A stretch of DNA of 62,826 bases from Actinomadura hibisca NBRC 15177 (lineage in GTDB: Bacteria > Actinomycetota > Actinomycetes > Streptosporangiales > Streptosporangiaceae), in NCBI RefSeq assembly GCF_001552635.1, contig NZ_BCRO01000078.1:1-62826 (forward strand), given 5' to 3'. The first letter of the stretch is position 1. Each line of letters starts with the position of its first letter. The notes below the pieces were generated by a model. The model ran no database searches and was not told the origin of the DNA. It saw only the letters and a program-made list of their open reading frames with translations. A program made the position numbers and the translations under genes. This document shows positions 25,123 to 33,135 of the stretch, piece after piece.

Positions 25123-26654
25123 CAGAGCCGCCTCCAAGCGCGTCCGTCGCGGGCCATCAGCTCGTCGGCGCTGGCGGGCCCGTAGCCGCCGGACTTGTAC
25201 TGGTCGACCTTGCCCTGGGTGGCCCAGTGCTCCTCGATCGGGTCGAGGATCTTCCAGGACAGCTCGACCTCCTCCTGCCGCGGGAACAGCGGCGGGTCGC
25301 CGATCAGCACGTCCAGCAGCAGCCGCTCGTAGGCCTCGGGGGAGGACTCGGTGAACGACTCGCCGTAGGCGAAGTCCATGTTGACGTCGCGGATCTCCAT
25401 CGAGGTGCCCGGCACCTTCGACCCGAACCGCACCGTGATGCCCTCGTCCGGCTGCACCCGCATCACCAGGGCGTTCTGCCCCAGCTCCTCGGTGTCGGTG
25501 TGCGAGAACGGCAGGTGGGGGGCCTGCTGGAACACCAGCGCCACCTCCGACACCCGGCGGCTGAGGCGCTTGCCGGTGCGCAGGTAGAACGGCACCCCGG
25601 CCCAGCGCCGGTTGTCGATCTCCAGCTTGATGGCGGCGTAGGTCTCGGTGCGCGAGTCCTGGGGGATGCCCTCCTCCTCCAGGTACCCCTTGACCTTCAC
25701 GCCGCCCTGCCACCCGGCCGCGTACTGGCCGTGCGCGGTGGCCAGCGACAGGTCGTCGGGCACGCGCACCGACGACAGGATCTTGGCCTTCTCCGCGCGC
25801 ACCGCCTCGGCGCTGAACGACGTCGGCTCTTCCATGGCGGTCAGCGCGAGCAACTGCAGCAGGTGGTTCTGGATGACGTCGCGGGCGGCGCCGATGCCGT
25901 CGTAGTACCCGGCGCGACCGCCGATGCCGATGTCCTCGGCCATGGTGATCTGCACGTGGTCGACGAAGCCGCGGTTCCAGATCGGCTCGAACATCGTGTT
26001 GGCGAAGCGCAGCGCCAGGATGTTCTGCACCGTCTCCTTGCCGAGGTAGTGGTCGATCCGGAAGATCGACTCCTCGGGGAAGACCCGGTGCACGGTGTCG
26101 TTGAGCTCCTTGGCGCTGACCAGGTCGTGCCCGAACGGCTTCTCGATCACCACCCGGCGGAAGCCGCCGGTGTGGTTGTCGCGGTCGGCCAGCCCGCTGG
26201 TCTGCAACTGCTCGACGACCTGGGGGAAGAACTTGGGCGGTATCGACAGGTAGAAGGCGTAGTTGCCGCCGGTGCCGCGGCTGGCGTCCAGCTCCTTCAC
26301 CGCCATCGCCAGCGCCTCGAACGCGCCCGCGTCGTCGAACTCGCCCGGCACGAAGTGCATGCCCTCGGCCAGGTGCGTCCACACGTCCTCGCGGAACGGG
26401 GTGCGGGCGTGCTCCTTGACCGAGTCGTAGGCGATCTGGCGAAAGTCCTGGTGGTCCCAGTCGCGGCGGGCGAAACCGACCAGCGCGAAGCCCGGCGGCA
26501 GCAGGCCCCGGTTCGCCAGGTCGTAGATCGCCGGCAGCAACTTCTTGCGCGACAGGTCGCCGGTGACGCCGAACAGCACCAGCACGCTGGGCCCGGCCAC
26601 CCGCGGCAACCGCTTGTCGCGCGGGTCGCGCAGCGGATTGGGTGTGGTGGTCAC
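25122..26654 (-). CDS. zwf: glucose-6-phosphate 1-dehydrogenase
   Basis: The 510-aa enzyme has the NADP-binding motif GVTGDLSRKKLLPAIYDL, the substrate motif FRIDHYLGKE with the catalytic His region, and the C-terminal KVDQYKSGGYGPASAD block. It makes 6-phosphogluconolactone and NADPH, entering the oxidative pentose-phosphate pathway. The start is a GTG with AGAGGGGA upstream. The 67-bp gap after pgi-like 3 holds only a small hairpin (CGCCG/CGGCG, 26705-26718), so zwf is probably read from the pgi-like 2/3 transcript. Confidence 0.97.
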   Translation of the reverse strand: MTTTPNPLRDPRDKRLPRVAGPSVLVLFGVTGDLSRKKLLPAIYDLANRGLLPPGFALVGFARRDWDHQDFRQIAYDSVKEHARTPFREDVWTHLAEGMHFVPGEFDDAGAFEALAMAVKELDASRGTGGNYAFYLSIPPKFFPQVVEQLQTSGLADRDNHTGGFRRVVIEKPFGHDLVSAKELNDTVHRVFPEESIFRIDHYLGKETVQNILALRFANTMFEPIWNRGFVDHVQITMAEDIGIGGRAGYYDGIGAARDVIQNHLLQLLALTAMEEPTSFSAEAVRAEKAKILSSVRVPDDLSLATAHGQYAAGWQGGVKVKGYLEEEGIPQDSRTETYAAIKLEIDNRRWAGVPFYLRTGKRLSRRVSEVALVFQQAPHLPFSHTDTEELGQNALVMRVQPDEGITVRFGSKVPGTSMEIRDVNMDFAYGESFTESSPEAYERLLLDVLIGDPPLFPRQEEVELSWKILDPIEEHWATQGKVDQYKSGGYGPASADELMARDGRAWRRL

Positions 26655-26721
26655 GTGGCGGTCCCCTCTTGTCGCATCATGACGTCTTCTTCCCTACTAC
26701 CTATCGCCGGTGACGGCGGGC

Positions 26722-28398
26722 TCATGCCCCTCCTCGCGCGGACTCCAGCAACCGGGCGAGGCCCGCCCGGCGGTCGTGCAGGTGCAGCCGGACCACCGGC
26801 CGGCCGGCGGCGCGGGCCGCGCGGGCCGCTCCGGCCGCCCTGGCCCGCTGCACCGGGTCCAGCCCGTGCCGCCGCTCCGGGACCGGGACGTCGCGGACGG
26901 CATTCCCGGTCACCACCAGGTATACGCCCTTCTCCTGGCGATCATTCCCGAACGCGGGGTAACGGCAACCCCAGGTGACCGTCACGGGGCGGGCACACCG
27001 GGCGGCCAGCAGGCCCGCCAGCCGCCGCACCTGCGCGCCCTGCCCGCGGGCCTCGTCGGGGTCCAGGAACGCCGCCACCGCGAGGTGCTCGTTCCCGGCC
27101 ACCCGGTCGGCGACCGCCGCCAGCAGCGCGGCCAGGTCCTTGGCCGCGGCGAGGGCGGGGTCGGCGGTGTGCACCTCGACCCCCTGCCCAGGATCGCCCT
27201 CGACGAACACCGGCGGCCCGTCACCGGCCTGTTCGGCGGCGGTTCCGGCATCGCTGTCGACGCCGGTGTCAGCGCCGGTGTCGGCCTCGTCGGCCGCACC
27301 TTCGGCGGGACGCTCGTGGCGGGGCGGCGCGAGCGGGTCGGCGTCCAGCAGGTAGGCGGCGACGGCGGCCGCGTACTCCCACATCACCAGCTGCTCGGCC
27401 AGCGGGCCCGTCACCGTCGCGTCGTCCTGCTTCGGCCGCCCGTCCAGGGTGATCAGGAAGACGTCCCCGGCCGGGCGCACCGGCAGGCCCCCGCGCTGCA
27501 CCAGCGGCAGCATCAGCCCGCCGGTCGCCTCGGCCAGCAGCGCCGCGACCCACTCGGCGAGGCCCGGCGACGACTCCGGCGGCAGGTCCAGGGAGACGGC
27601 CGGGTAGCCGCCCAGCACCACGGTGGTGCGGCCCGCGCGGGCGCAGCCGCCCAGGATCGCGCCCAGCACCAGCCCCGGATTGTTCTCCGGCCTGGTCAGG
27701 GCGGGCAGTACCGCCGTCGCGCGGTCCAGCAGCCCCGCCACGTCCGCCCCGGCCAGCCCGGCGGGCACCAGCGCGTACGGCGACAGCGCGCCGAACGCGG
27801 TGGCGGCCGGGGCCTCCACCAGCGCGTGCCCGCCTTCGACGGCGCGCCCGGCGGTCGGGCAACCCGGCTCGGCGACGGCCACGAAACGTTCGGCCAGCTC
27901 GGTGGGGGACAGCCCGAGGTCGGCCATCATCTGGTGCAGGGCCAGGTAGAGCGCGCCGCCCGCCGGGTCCGGCCCGGCCAGCACCACCAGGGTACGGGAC
28001 AGCCGGTCGCGGTCGGCGGCCAGCCGCGCGGGCGGGCCCGGCTCCGGGCCGTCCAGCACCGTCAGCGAGGAGCCGCCCACCAGGGCCGCCGCGCGCACCG
28101 CAGGGCCCGCCCCCACCAGCACGACCTCGGTCAGCCCGGCGGCGCGGGCCCGCGCACGCAGCTCAGCGATCCGCTCCAGCAGCGCCCGCGCCGGACCCGG
28201 CTGGCCTGGCCAGCACAGCGCGCGGCCCCCGGCGGCAGCGGCGGCGGCCGACGGCCACAGCTCGGCGTCCTCGCTGGCCAGCCGCACCGGCACCTGGTCG
28301 ATCCAGAGCCGCCCCAGCACCCGTTCGGCCGCCGCGCGGACCGCGCCGCGCGCGGTGATGGTCGTCCCACCCGAGACGACGGCGGTGAAGCCGGTCAC
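26722..28398 (-). CDS. degenerate phosphoglucose-isomerase paralogue (pgi-like 3), probable pseudoenzyme
   Basis: The 558-aa protein aligns end to end with the intact Pgi at 30265-31932 (shared blocks FGALSPYALVPAGLAGADV, ENNPGLVLGAILGGCA, MWEYAAAVAAYLL, VVRLHLHDRRAG). Most sugar-phosphate-binding motifs are gone: GMGGSS has become GAGPAV (96-101), SSKSGTT has become AGPDPAG (141-147), the Arg of GGRYSALS is lost, and HSTGQYHKGG is absent. The equivalent of catalytic Glu285 remains (Glu290). An acidic linker near 365-395 is extra. The frame is intact and GC-typical, so it is expressed rather than decayed. The start is GTG at 28398. A structural or regulatory role beside Zwf is an inference. 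Confidence 0.8.
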   Translation of the reverse strand: MTGFTAVVSGGTTITARGAVRAAAERVLGRLWIDQVPVRLASEDAELWPSAAAAAAGGRALCWPGQPGPARALLERIAELRARARAAGLTEVVLVGAGPAVRAAALVGGSSLTVLDGPEPGPPARLAADRDRLSRTLVVLAGPDPAGGALYLALHQMMADLGLSPTELAERFVAVAEPGCPTAGRAVEGGHALVEAPAATAFGALSPYALVPAGLAGADVAGLLDRATAVLPALTRPENNPGLVLGAILGGCARAGRTTVVLGGYPAVSLDLPPESSPGLAEWVAALLAEATGGLMLPLVQRGGLPVRPAGDVFLITLDGRPKQDDATVTGPLAEQLVMWEYAAAVAAYLLDADPLAPPRHERPAEGAADEADTGADTGVDSDAGTAAEQAGDGPPVFVEGDPGQGVEVHTADPALAAAKDLAALLAAVADRVAGNEHLAVAAFLDPDEARGQGAQVRRLAGLLAARCARPVTVTWGCRYPAFGNDRQEKGVYLVVTGNAVRDVPVPERRHGLDPVQRARAAGAARAARAAGRPVVRLHLHDRRAGLARLLESARGGA

Positions 28399-28408
28399 GC
28401 TGTCACAC

Positions 28409-28437
28409 TCACGTCACGCTCACGTCGGGTTCACGTC
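28409..28437. promoter_or_regulatory. three TCACGTC repeats at 11-bp spacing
   Basis: TCACGTC occurs at 28409-28415, 28420-28426 and 28431-28437, exactly one helical turn apart, filling the 42-bp gap between pgi-like 2 and pgi-like 3. Phased direct repeats suggest protein binding on one DNA face or an mRNA element just ahead of the pgi-like 3 start. Confidence 0.45.
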
Positions 28438-28440
28438 CGC

Positions 28441-30117
28441 TCAGGCCCGGGTCACCGAGCGCACCGCCTCGGCGACCCGTCCCGCGCCCTCGATCGGGTC
28501 GCGCAGGTGCAGCCGCACCACCGGCAGGCCGCGCCGCCGCAGCGCCCGCACCTCGGCCAGGCCGCGCGCGAGCTGGAGCCGGTCCAGGCCGTAGGAGCGG
28601 CCCGGCACCGCCAGGTCGGCGAACGCGTCGCCCGGCGCGGGGTCACCGGTGACCACCAGGAACGCGCCGGTGCCCGGCCCGTCCTTGTGCACCGGCCCGG
28701 TCGCGTGCAGGTGCCCGGGGCCCGGCCCGTACCCGACCGGCCGCCGCGCGCCGCGCGCCAGCGCGGGTGCCAGGTAGCGGCCGGAGAACTCGCCCGACAG
28801 GTAGGTCACGACCGTCAGGTAGCCGGTGCCCGGCACGCGGTCCAGCAGCGCCGCCACCACCGACGGCAGGTCGCCGCCGCACGGCAGGTCGGTGTGCACC
28901 TCGACGCCGCCGTCCACCAGGACGGGGTCGCCGGAGGGCAGCGGGCGGCCGGCCGAGGTGCGCAGCAGCGCCGCCGCGTCGTCCTCGGCCTCCTGCACGG
29001 CGGTGCCGCCCGGCTCGAACGGGTTGACGCCGAGCAGCCACCCCGACACCGCCGTCGCGTACTCCCACAGCAGGAACTGCGCGCCCAGCGGCGCCCACAC
29101 CGAGGTGTCGGCGTCGTCGGAGGCCGCCGCGCGCGGGTTGATCGCCACGCCGTGCACGTCCGGGCAGCCGTCGGGGATGCCCGGCGGCTCGAACGCCAGC
29201 ACGCCCCGGCCGCGCTTGCCGGTGCCGACCGCCAGCAGCTGGGAGATCCACGCCGACAGCGCGCCCGAGCCGCCCGGCTCGCGCAGCACCAGCTTGTCGC
29301 GGGCCAGCCCGTCGGCGCCCTGCTGCGCGCAGCCGCCCAGCACCGCGCCCAGCAGCAGGCCCGGGTTGTCGTCGTTGCGGCCCAGCACCGGCACCAGCGT
29401 CGCCGCCTCGTCCAGCAGCCGGTGCGCGTCCGCGCCCGCCAGCACCGCCGGGACCAGCCCGTAGGCCGACAGCGCGCCGAAGTGGCCGGGCAGGTAGGGG
29501 TCGGTCAGGCCGATCCGGTAGCCGCACTGGCGCGCGAAGTCGTGCAGCGGGCTGCCGTGGTCGGTGATGACCAGGAACCGCCCGGCGATCTCGCGGTCGG
29601 ACAGGCCGTGCTCGCGGAACGCGGCGGTGAACACGCGCCGGTAGGCGTCGCCCTCCAGCGACACCCCGGCCTTGCTGGACAGCACCACCAGCGTGCGGTC
29701 CAGGCGCTCCATCGCGAACGCCAGCGCGGCGCTGTCGGCGCCGTCCAGCACCGTCAGCTCGCCGCGGGGCCCCTCCTGCGCGCCGGGGCCGCCCGCCAGC
29801 GCGGGCGCGGCGGCGGCCTGGCCCTCGACGATGGCCTGCGCCGCCAGCGCCTCGGCGCCGACGCCGATCAGCACGATGTGGTCCAGGCCGGAGTAGCGGG
29901 CCTCGGCCACCAGGCCGTCGATCTGGTCCAGCAGGCCGCGGGAGGCCGCCGGCAGGTCGAGCCAGCCCAGCCTGCTGTGGTCGACCGCGCGCCGCCCCCA
30001 CAACCGCGGGTCCTTGGCCGCCAGCGCGCCGGGCACGCCGCAGTCCACCAGGTAGTCGCGCGCCTGTAGCGCCGCGTGCAGCACGTCGCCGCGCGTCAGT
30101 ACGTCGAATCCGGACAC
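28441..30117 (-). CDS. degenerate phosphoglucose-isomerase paralogue (pgi-like 2), probable pseudoenzyme
   Basis: The 558-aa protein aligns along its whole length with the neighbouring Pgi (FGALSAYGLVPAVLAGAD, LLWEYATAVSGWLLGVNPFEP, VPGRSYGLDRLQLARGLAEVRALRRRG). Active-site motifs are altered: GMGGSS reads GVGAEA (85-90), SSKSGTT reads SSKAGVS (147-153), GGRYSALS reads PGHFGALS (Arg replaced), and the catalytic base of AESTGK is Val297 in AVGTGK. HSTGQ-HKGG is partly kept as HATGP-HKDG. Normal isomerase activity is therefore unlikely. The GTG at 30117 is chosen since AGGAGGA precedes it; the ATG at 30135 lacks a ribosome site. It follows a strong terminator, so it probably starts a second transcript. 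Confidence 0.82.
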   Translation of the reverse strand: MSGFDVLTRGDVLHAALQARDYLVDCGVPGALAAKDPRLWGRRAVDHSRLGWLDLPAASRGLLDQIDGLVAEARYSGLDHIVLIGVGAEALAAQAIVEGQAAAAPALAGGPGAQEGPRGELTVLDGADSAALAFAMERLDRTLVVLSSKAGVSLEGDAYRRVFTAAFREHGLSDREIAGRFLVITDHGSPLHDFARQCGYRIGLTDPYLPGHFGALSAYGLVPAVLAGADAHRLLDEAATLVPVLGRNDDNPGLLLGAVLGGCAQQGADGLARDKLVLREPGGSGALSAWISQLLAVGTGKRGRGVLAFEPPGIPDGCPDVHGVAINPRAAASDDADTSVWAPLGAQFLLWEYATAVSGWLLGVNPFEPGGTAVQEAEDDAAALLRTSAGRPLPSGDPVLVDGGVEVHTDLPCGGDLPSVVAALLDRVPGTGYLTVVTYLSGEFSGRYLAPALARGARRPVGYGPGPGHLHATGPVHKDGPGTGAFLVVTGDPAPGDAFADLAVPGRSYGLDRLQLARGLAEVRALRRRGLPVVRLHLRDPIEGAGRVAEAVRSVTRA

Positions 30118-30212
30118 CGTTCCTCCTGGCCCCATCGTTTCAGGAGGATGTGGGCATTCGCGACCATCTGCTCGATCTTCCGCAGGAATGGTGCCAAAAG
30201 TTCACACAAGAA

Positions 30213-30246
30213 CGCCGGTCACCGCCCGTGCGGGCGGTGACCGGCG
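30213..30246 (-). terminator. terminator between pgi and pgi-like 2
   Basis: A perfect 16-bp stem (CGCCGGTCACCGCCCG and its complement) with a tiny loop lies 18 nt after the pgi stop. On the minus strand it is followed by a T-rich run (TTCTTGTG). This is the strongest terminator in the pentose-phosphate block and divides it into two transcripts. Confidence 0.85.
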
Positions 30247-30264
30247 TCCGGCGTGTCGTTTCTT

Positions 30265-31932
30265 TTAACCGGGGAGCGCCGCCAGCAGTTGCGCGACGCC
30301 CTCGGCGCGGTCGTGCAGGTGCAGCCGCACCGCCGGGCGGCGTCGCCCGCGCAGGGCCCGCAGGTCGCCGAACGCCTGCGCGAGCTGGAGCTGGCCCAGG
30401 CTGTAGGGCTTGCCCGGCACCGCGATGTCGGCCGCGTTCTCGCCGGTGACCTGCACGAACACCCCGTTCTGCGGGCCGCCCTTGTGGTACTGGCCCGTGG
30501 AGTGCAGGAAGCGCGGGCCCCAGCCGAAGGTGACCGGCGCGGGCCGCTTGCGCAGCCGCGCTCCACGCGCCGCGAGCCGGGCCCGCAACCCGGCCGCCGC
30601 GGCGTCGCCGTCGCGGTCCAGGTAGGCCATCACCGCGAGGTAGCCGCCGTCCGGCACGGTCTCCAGCAGCCGGTCCAGCACCCCGGGCAGGTCCTTGACG
30701 CCCTTCAGCAGCCCCTCGGGCGCGTGCACCTCCACCGCGCCGCACACCAGCGCGGGCGCGGCGCGGATCACCGTCGGGGCGGTGCCCTCCTCGGCGCGCA
30801 GCAGCGCGGCGGTGTTGTCCTTGGACTCGGCCACGTTGGGCTGGTCGAACGGGTTGACGCCCAGCACCCGCCCCGCCACCGCGACCGCGTACTCCCACAA
30901 TAGGAACTGTGCGCCCAGCGGACCGGCGACGCTCAGCCCCGCCTCCGCGCCGGGCGCGTCCTCGTCGGGACGGCTGCCCAGCACCACGCGCCGCACGTCT
31001 TCGGTCAGCTCGAAGCCCGGGGCCTGCGCGTTCTCCAGCACCACCGGCAGGATGCCCTTGCCGTCCTTGCCGGTGGACTCGGCGACCAGCTGCTCCACCC
31101 AGTCGCCGAAGCCGGGCAGGCCCGACCCCTGGTCGGCCAGCACCAGCTTGTCGTGCCCCGCCAGCGCCGACGCCCCCAGCGCCGCGCCCAGCGACAGCGC
31201 CGGGTTCTCGTAGGGCTGCTGGAGCGCGGGCTCCAGCGCGGCCGCCTCGTCCAGCAGCCGCGTCACGTCCACGCCCGCCAGCGCGGCCGGGACCAGCCCG
31301 AACGCGCTGAGCGCGCTGTAGCGGCCGCCCACCTCCGGGTCGGCCAGGACCGTGCGGTACCCGGCGTCGGCGGCCAGGCCCTCCAGCGGCGTGCCGGGGT
31401 CGGTGACGACCACGAACCGCCGCGCCAGCTCGTCCCCCGACAAGCCCGCCTCCCAGAAGGCGTGCTCGAAGACCCGGCGCAGCGCGTCGGTCTCCACGGT
31501 GGTGCCGCTCTTGCTGGACACCACCACCAGCGTGCGGTCCAGGCGGTCGGCCAGCACGGCCGCCACCTGGCCGGGATCGGTGCCGTCCAGCACCGTCAGC
31601 TCCGCCCCGGCGCTGCGGGCGATCACCTCCGGGGCCAGCGACGAGCCGCCCATCCCGGCCAGCACGATCCGGTCCAGCCCGGCGCCGCGCGCCTCGCCGG
31701 CCAGCCGCGCCAGCCGCTCCACCAGCGGGCGCGAGGTCTCCGGCAGCCGCAACCAGCCCAGCCGCCGCGCCGCCTCCGGCGCGGCGTCCGGCCCCCACAG
31801 CTTGGCGTTGCCGGTGGCCAGGGAGCGCGGCACGCCGTCGGAGACGAGGCGGTCCAGGACCGCCTCGCTCTCGTCGACGACGACGCCGCGAACGGTGACC
31901 GATGCTCCCCCCGCGGTCACCACCGAGGTCAC
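30265..31932 (-). CDS. pgi: glucose-6-phosphate isomerase
   Basis: The 555-aa enzyme has intact PGI motifs: GMGGSS (93-98) and SSKSGTT (139-145) for phosphate binding, GGRYSALS with Arg204, the AESTGK base Glu285, GVNPFDQPNVAESK, and HSTGQYHKGG (477-486). It interconverts glucose-6-phosphate and fructose-6-phosphate, linking glycolysis to the pentose-phosphate shunt. The sequence resembles the PGI half of bacterial Tal-PGI fusions. The start is a GTG overlapping the tal stop (GTGA). Two degenerate paralogues follow downstream. Confidence 0.95.
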   Translation of the reverse strand: MTSVVTAGGASVTVRGVVVDESEAVLDRLVSDGVPRSLATGNAKLWGPDAAPEAARRLGWLRLPETSRPLVERLARLAGEARGAGLDRIVLAGMGGSSLAPEVIARSAGAELTVLDGTDPGQVAAVLADRLDRTLVVVSSKSGTTVETDALRRVFEHAFWEAGLSGDELARRFVVVTDPGTPLEGLAADAGYRTVLADPEVGGRYSALSAFGLVPAALAGVDVTRLLDEAAALEPALQQPYENPALSLGAALGASALAGHDKLVLADQGSGLPGFGDWVEQLVAESTGKDGKGILPVVLENAQAPGFELTEDVRRVVLGSRPDEDAPGAEAGLSVAGPLGAQFLLWEYAVAVAGRVLGVNPFDQPNVAESKDNTAALLRAEEGTAPTVIRAAPALVCGAVEVHAPEGLLKGVKDLPGVLDRLLETVPDGGYLAVMAYLDRDGDAAAAGLRARLAARGARLRKRPAPVTFGWGPRFLHSTGQYHKGGPQNGVFVQVTGENAADIAVPGKPYSLGQLQLAQAFGDLRALRGRRRPAVRLHLHDRAEGVAQLLAALPG

Positions 31933-33074
31933 GCGGACGTGGCCTTCGACTCAGCCTTCGACTTGTCCTTGGCCTTGGCCTTCAGCTCGTCGGCGACGGT
32001 GCCGAGCAGCGAGGTCCAGGAAGTCTCGAACTTCTCCACGCCCTCCTCCTCCAGCACCTTCACGACGTCGTCGTAGTCCACGCCGACGTCCTTGAGCGCC
32101 GCCATGTGGGCGCGGGCGTCGTCGTAGTTGCCGGTGACGGTGTCGCCGCGGACCTCGCCCTTCTCCGCCTCGGCCTCCAGCGTCGCCTCGGGCATGGTGT
32201 TGACGGTGCCGGGCGCGACCAGCTCGTCCACGTACAGCGTGGCGGGCAGCTCGGGGTCCTTCACGCCGGTGGAGGCCCACAGCGGGCGCTGCGGGCGGGC
32301 GCCCGCGTCCTTCAGCGCCTTCCAGCGGTCGGAGGCGAACTTCTCCTCGTACAGCTTGTAGGCGAGCCGGGCGTTGGCGACGCCCGCCTTGGAGCGCAGC
32401 GCCTTGGCCTCGTCCGAGCCGATCTTGTCGAGGCGCTTGTCGATCTCGGTGTCCACCCGGGACACGAAGAACGACGCCACCGACTCGATCTTGGAGACGT
32501 CGTGCCCGTTCTCGCGCGCCCGCTCCAGGCCCGCGAAGTAGGCGTCGATCACCTTGCCGTAGCGCTCCAGCGAGAAGATCAGCGTCACGTTCACGCTGAT
32601 GCCCTCGGCCAGCGTCTCGGTGATGGCGGGCAGGCCGTCCTCGGTCGCCGGGATCTTGATGAACAGGTTGGGCCGGTCCACCATCCACCACAGCGCCTTG
32701 GCCTCGGCGGTGGTCCGCTCCCGGTCACGCGCGAGGCGCGGGTCGACCTCGATCGACACCCGGCCGTCCAGGCCGCCGGTGCGGTCGTAGACCGGGCGCA
32801 GCACGTCGCAGCCCCAGCGGATGTCGTAGGTGGTGATGGCGCGCACCGCCTCCTCGACGTCGACGCCGCGCACGGCCAGGTCGCGGACCTGGTCGTCGTA
32901 GGCGTCGCCCTTGCCGAGGGCCTTCTCGAAGATCGTGGGGTTGGAGGTGACCCCCACCACGTTCTTCTCCTTGACCAGCTGCTCCAGGTTCCCCGTCCGC
33001 AGCCGCTCCCGGCTGATGTCGTCCAGCCAGATGGACACGCCCTCGTCGGAGAGCTTCTTCAGGTTGTCGCTCAT
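31929..33074 (-). CDS. tal: transaldolase
   Basis: The 381-aa protein starts MSDNLKKLSDEGVSIWLDD, with GVTSNPTIFEKA and the Schiff-base lysine block LFIKIPATEDGLPAI; the C-terminal SWTSLL motif is present. It transfers dihydroxyacetone units between sedoheptulose-7-P and glyceraldehyde-3-P. GGAGGAAGCG precedes the ATG at 33074; the in-frame ATG at 33086 is less likely. A short Lys/Ser/Ala tail ends the protein. It is coupled to pgi by a 4-bp overlap and lies 61 bp after tkt. Confidence 0.96.
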   Translation of the reverse strand: MSDNLKKLSDEGVSIWLDDISRERLRTGNLEQLVKEKNVVGVTSNPTIFEKALGKGDAYDDQVRDLAVRGVDVEEAVRAITTYDIRWGCDVLRPVYDRTGGLDGRVSIEVDPRLARDRERTTAEAKALWWMVDRPNLFIKIPATEDGLPAITETLAEGISVNVTLIFSLERYGKVIDAYFAGLERARENGHDVSKIESVASFFVSRVDTEIDKRLDKIGSDEAKALRSKAGVANARLAYKLYEEKFASDRWKALKDAGARPQRPLWASTGVKDPELPATLYVDELVAPGTVNTMPEATLEAEAEKGEVRGDTVTGNYDDARAHMAALKDVGVDYDDVVKVLEEEGVEKFETSWTSLLGTVADELKAKAKDKSKAESKATSA

Positions 33075-33093
33075 CGCTTCCTCCATCGTCGGG

Positions 33094-33114
33094 GTCCGCG
33101 GCCCGGCCGCGGAC
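33094..33114 (-). terminator. hairpin between tkt and tal
   Basis: GTCCGCGGC and GCCGCGGAC form a perfect 9-bp stem with a 3-nt loop in the tkt-tal gap. With no U tract it may attenuate or stabilise the transcript rather than end it. Confidence 0.45.
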
Positions 33115-33135
33115 GGGGGTCGGCGGGTCGGCCGG

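Noticed and set aside
26710..30069. An 1119-codon plus-strand open frame opposite the pgi-like genes
   Set aside because: Low-complexity His/Arg/Gln/Gly composition and no recognisable motif; it is the shadow of the minus-strand genes.
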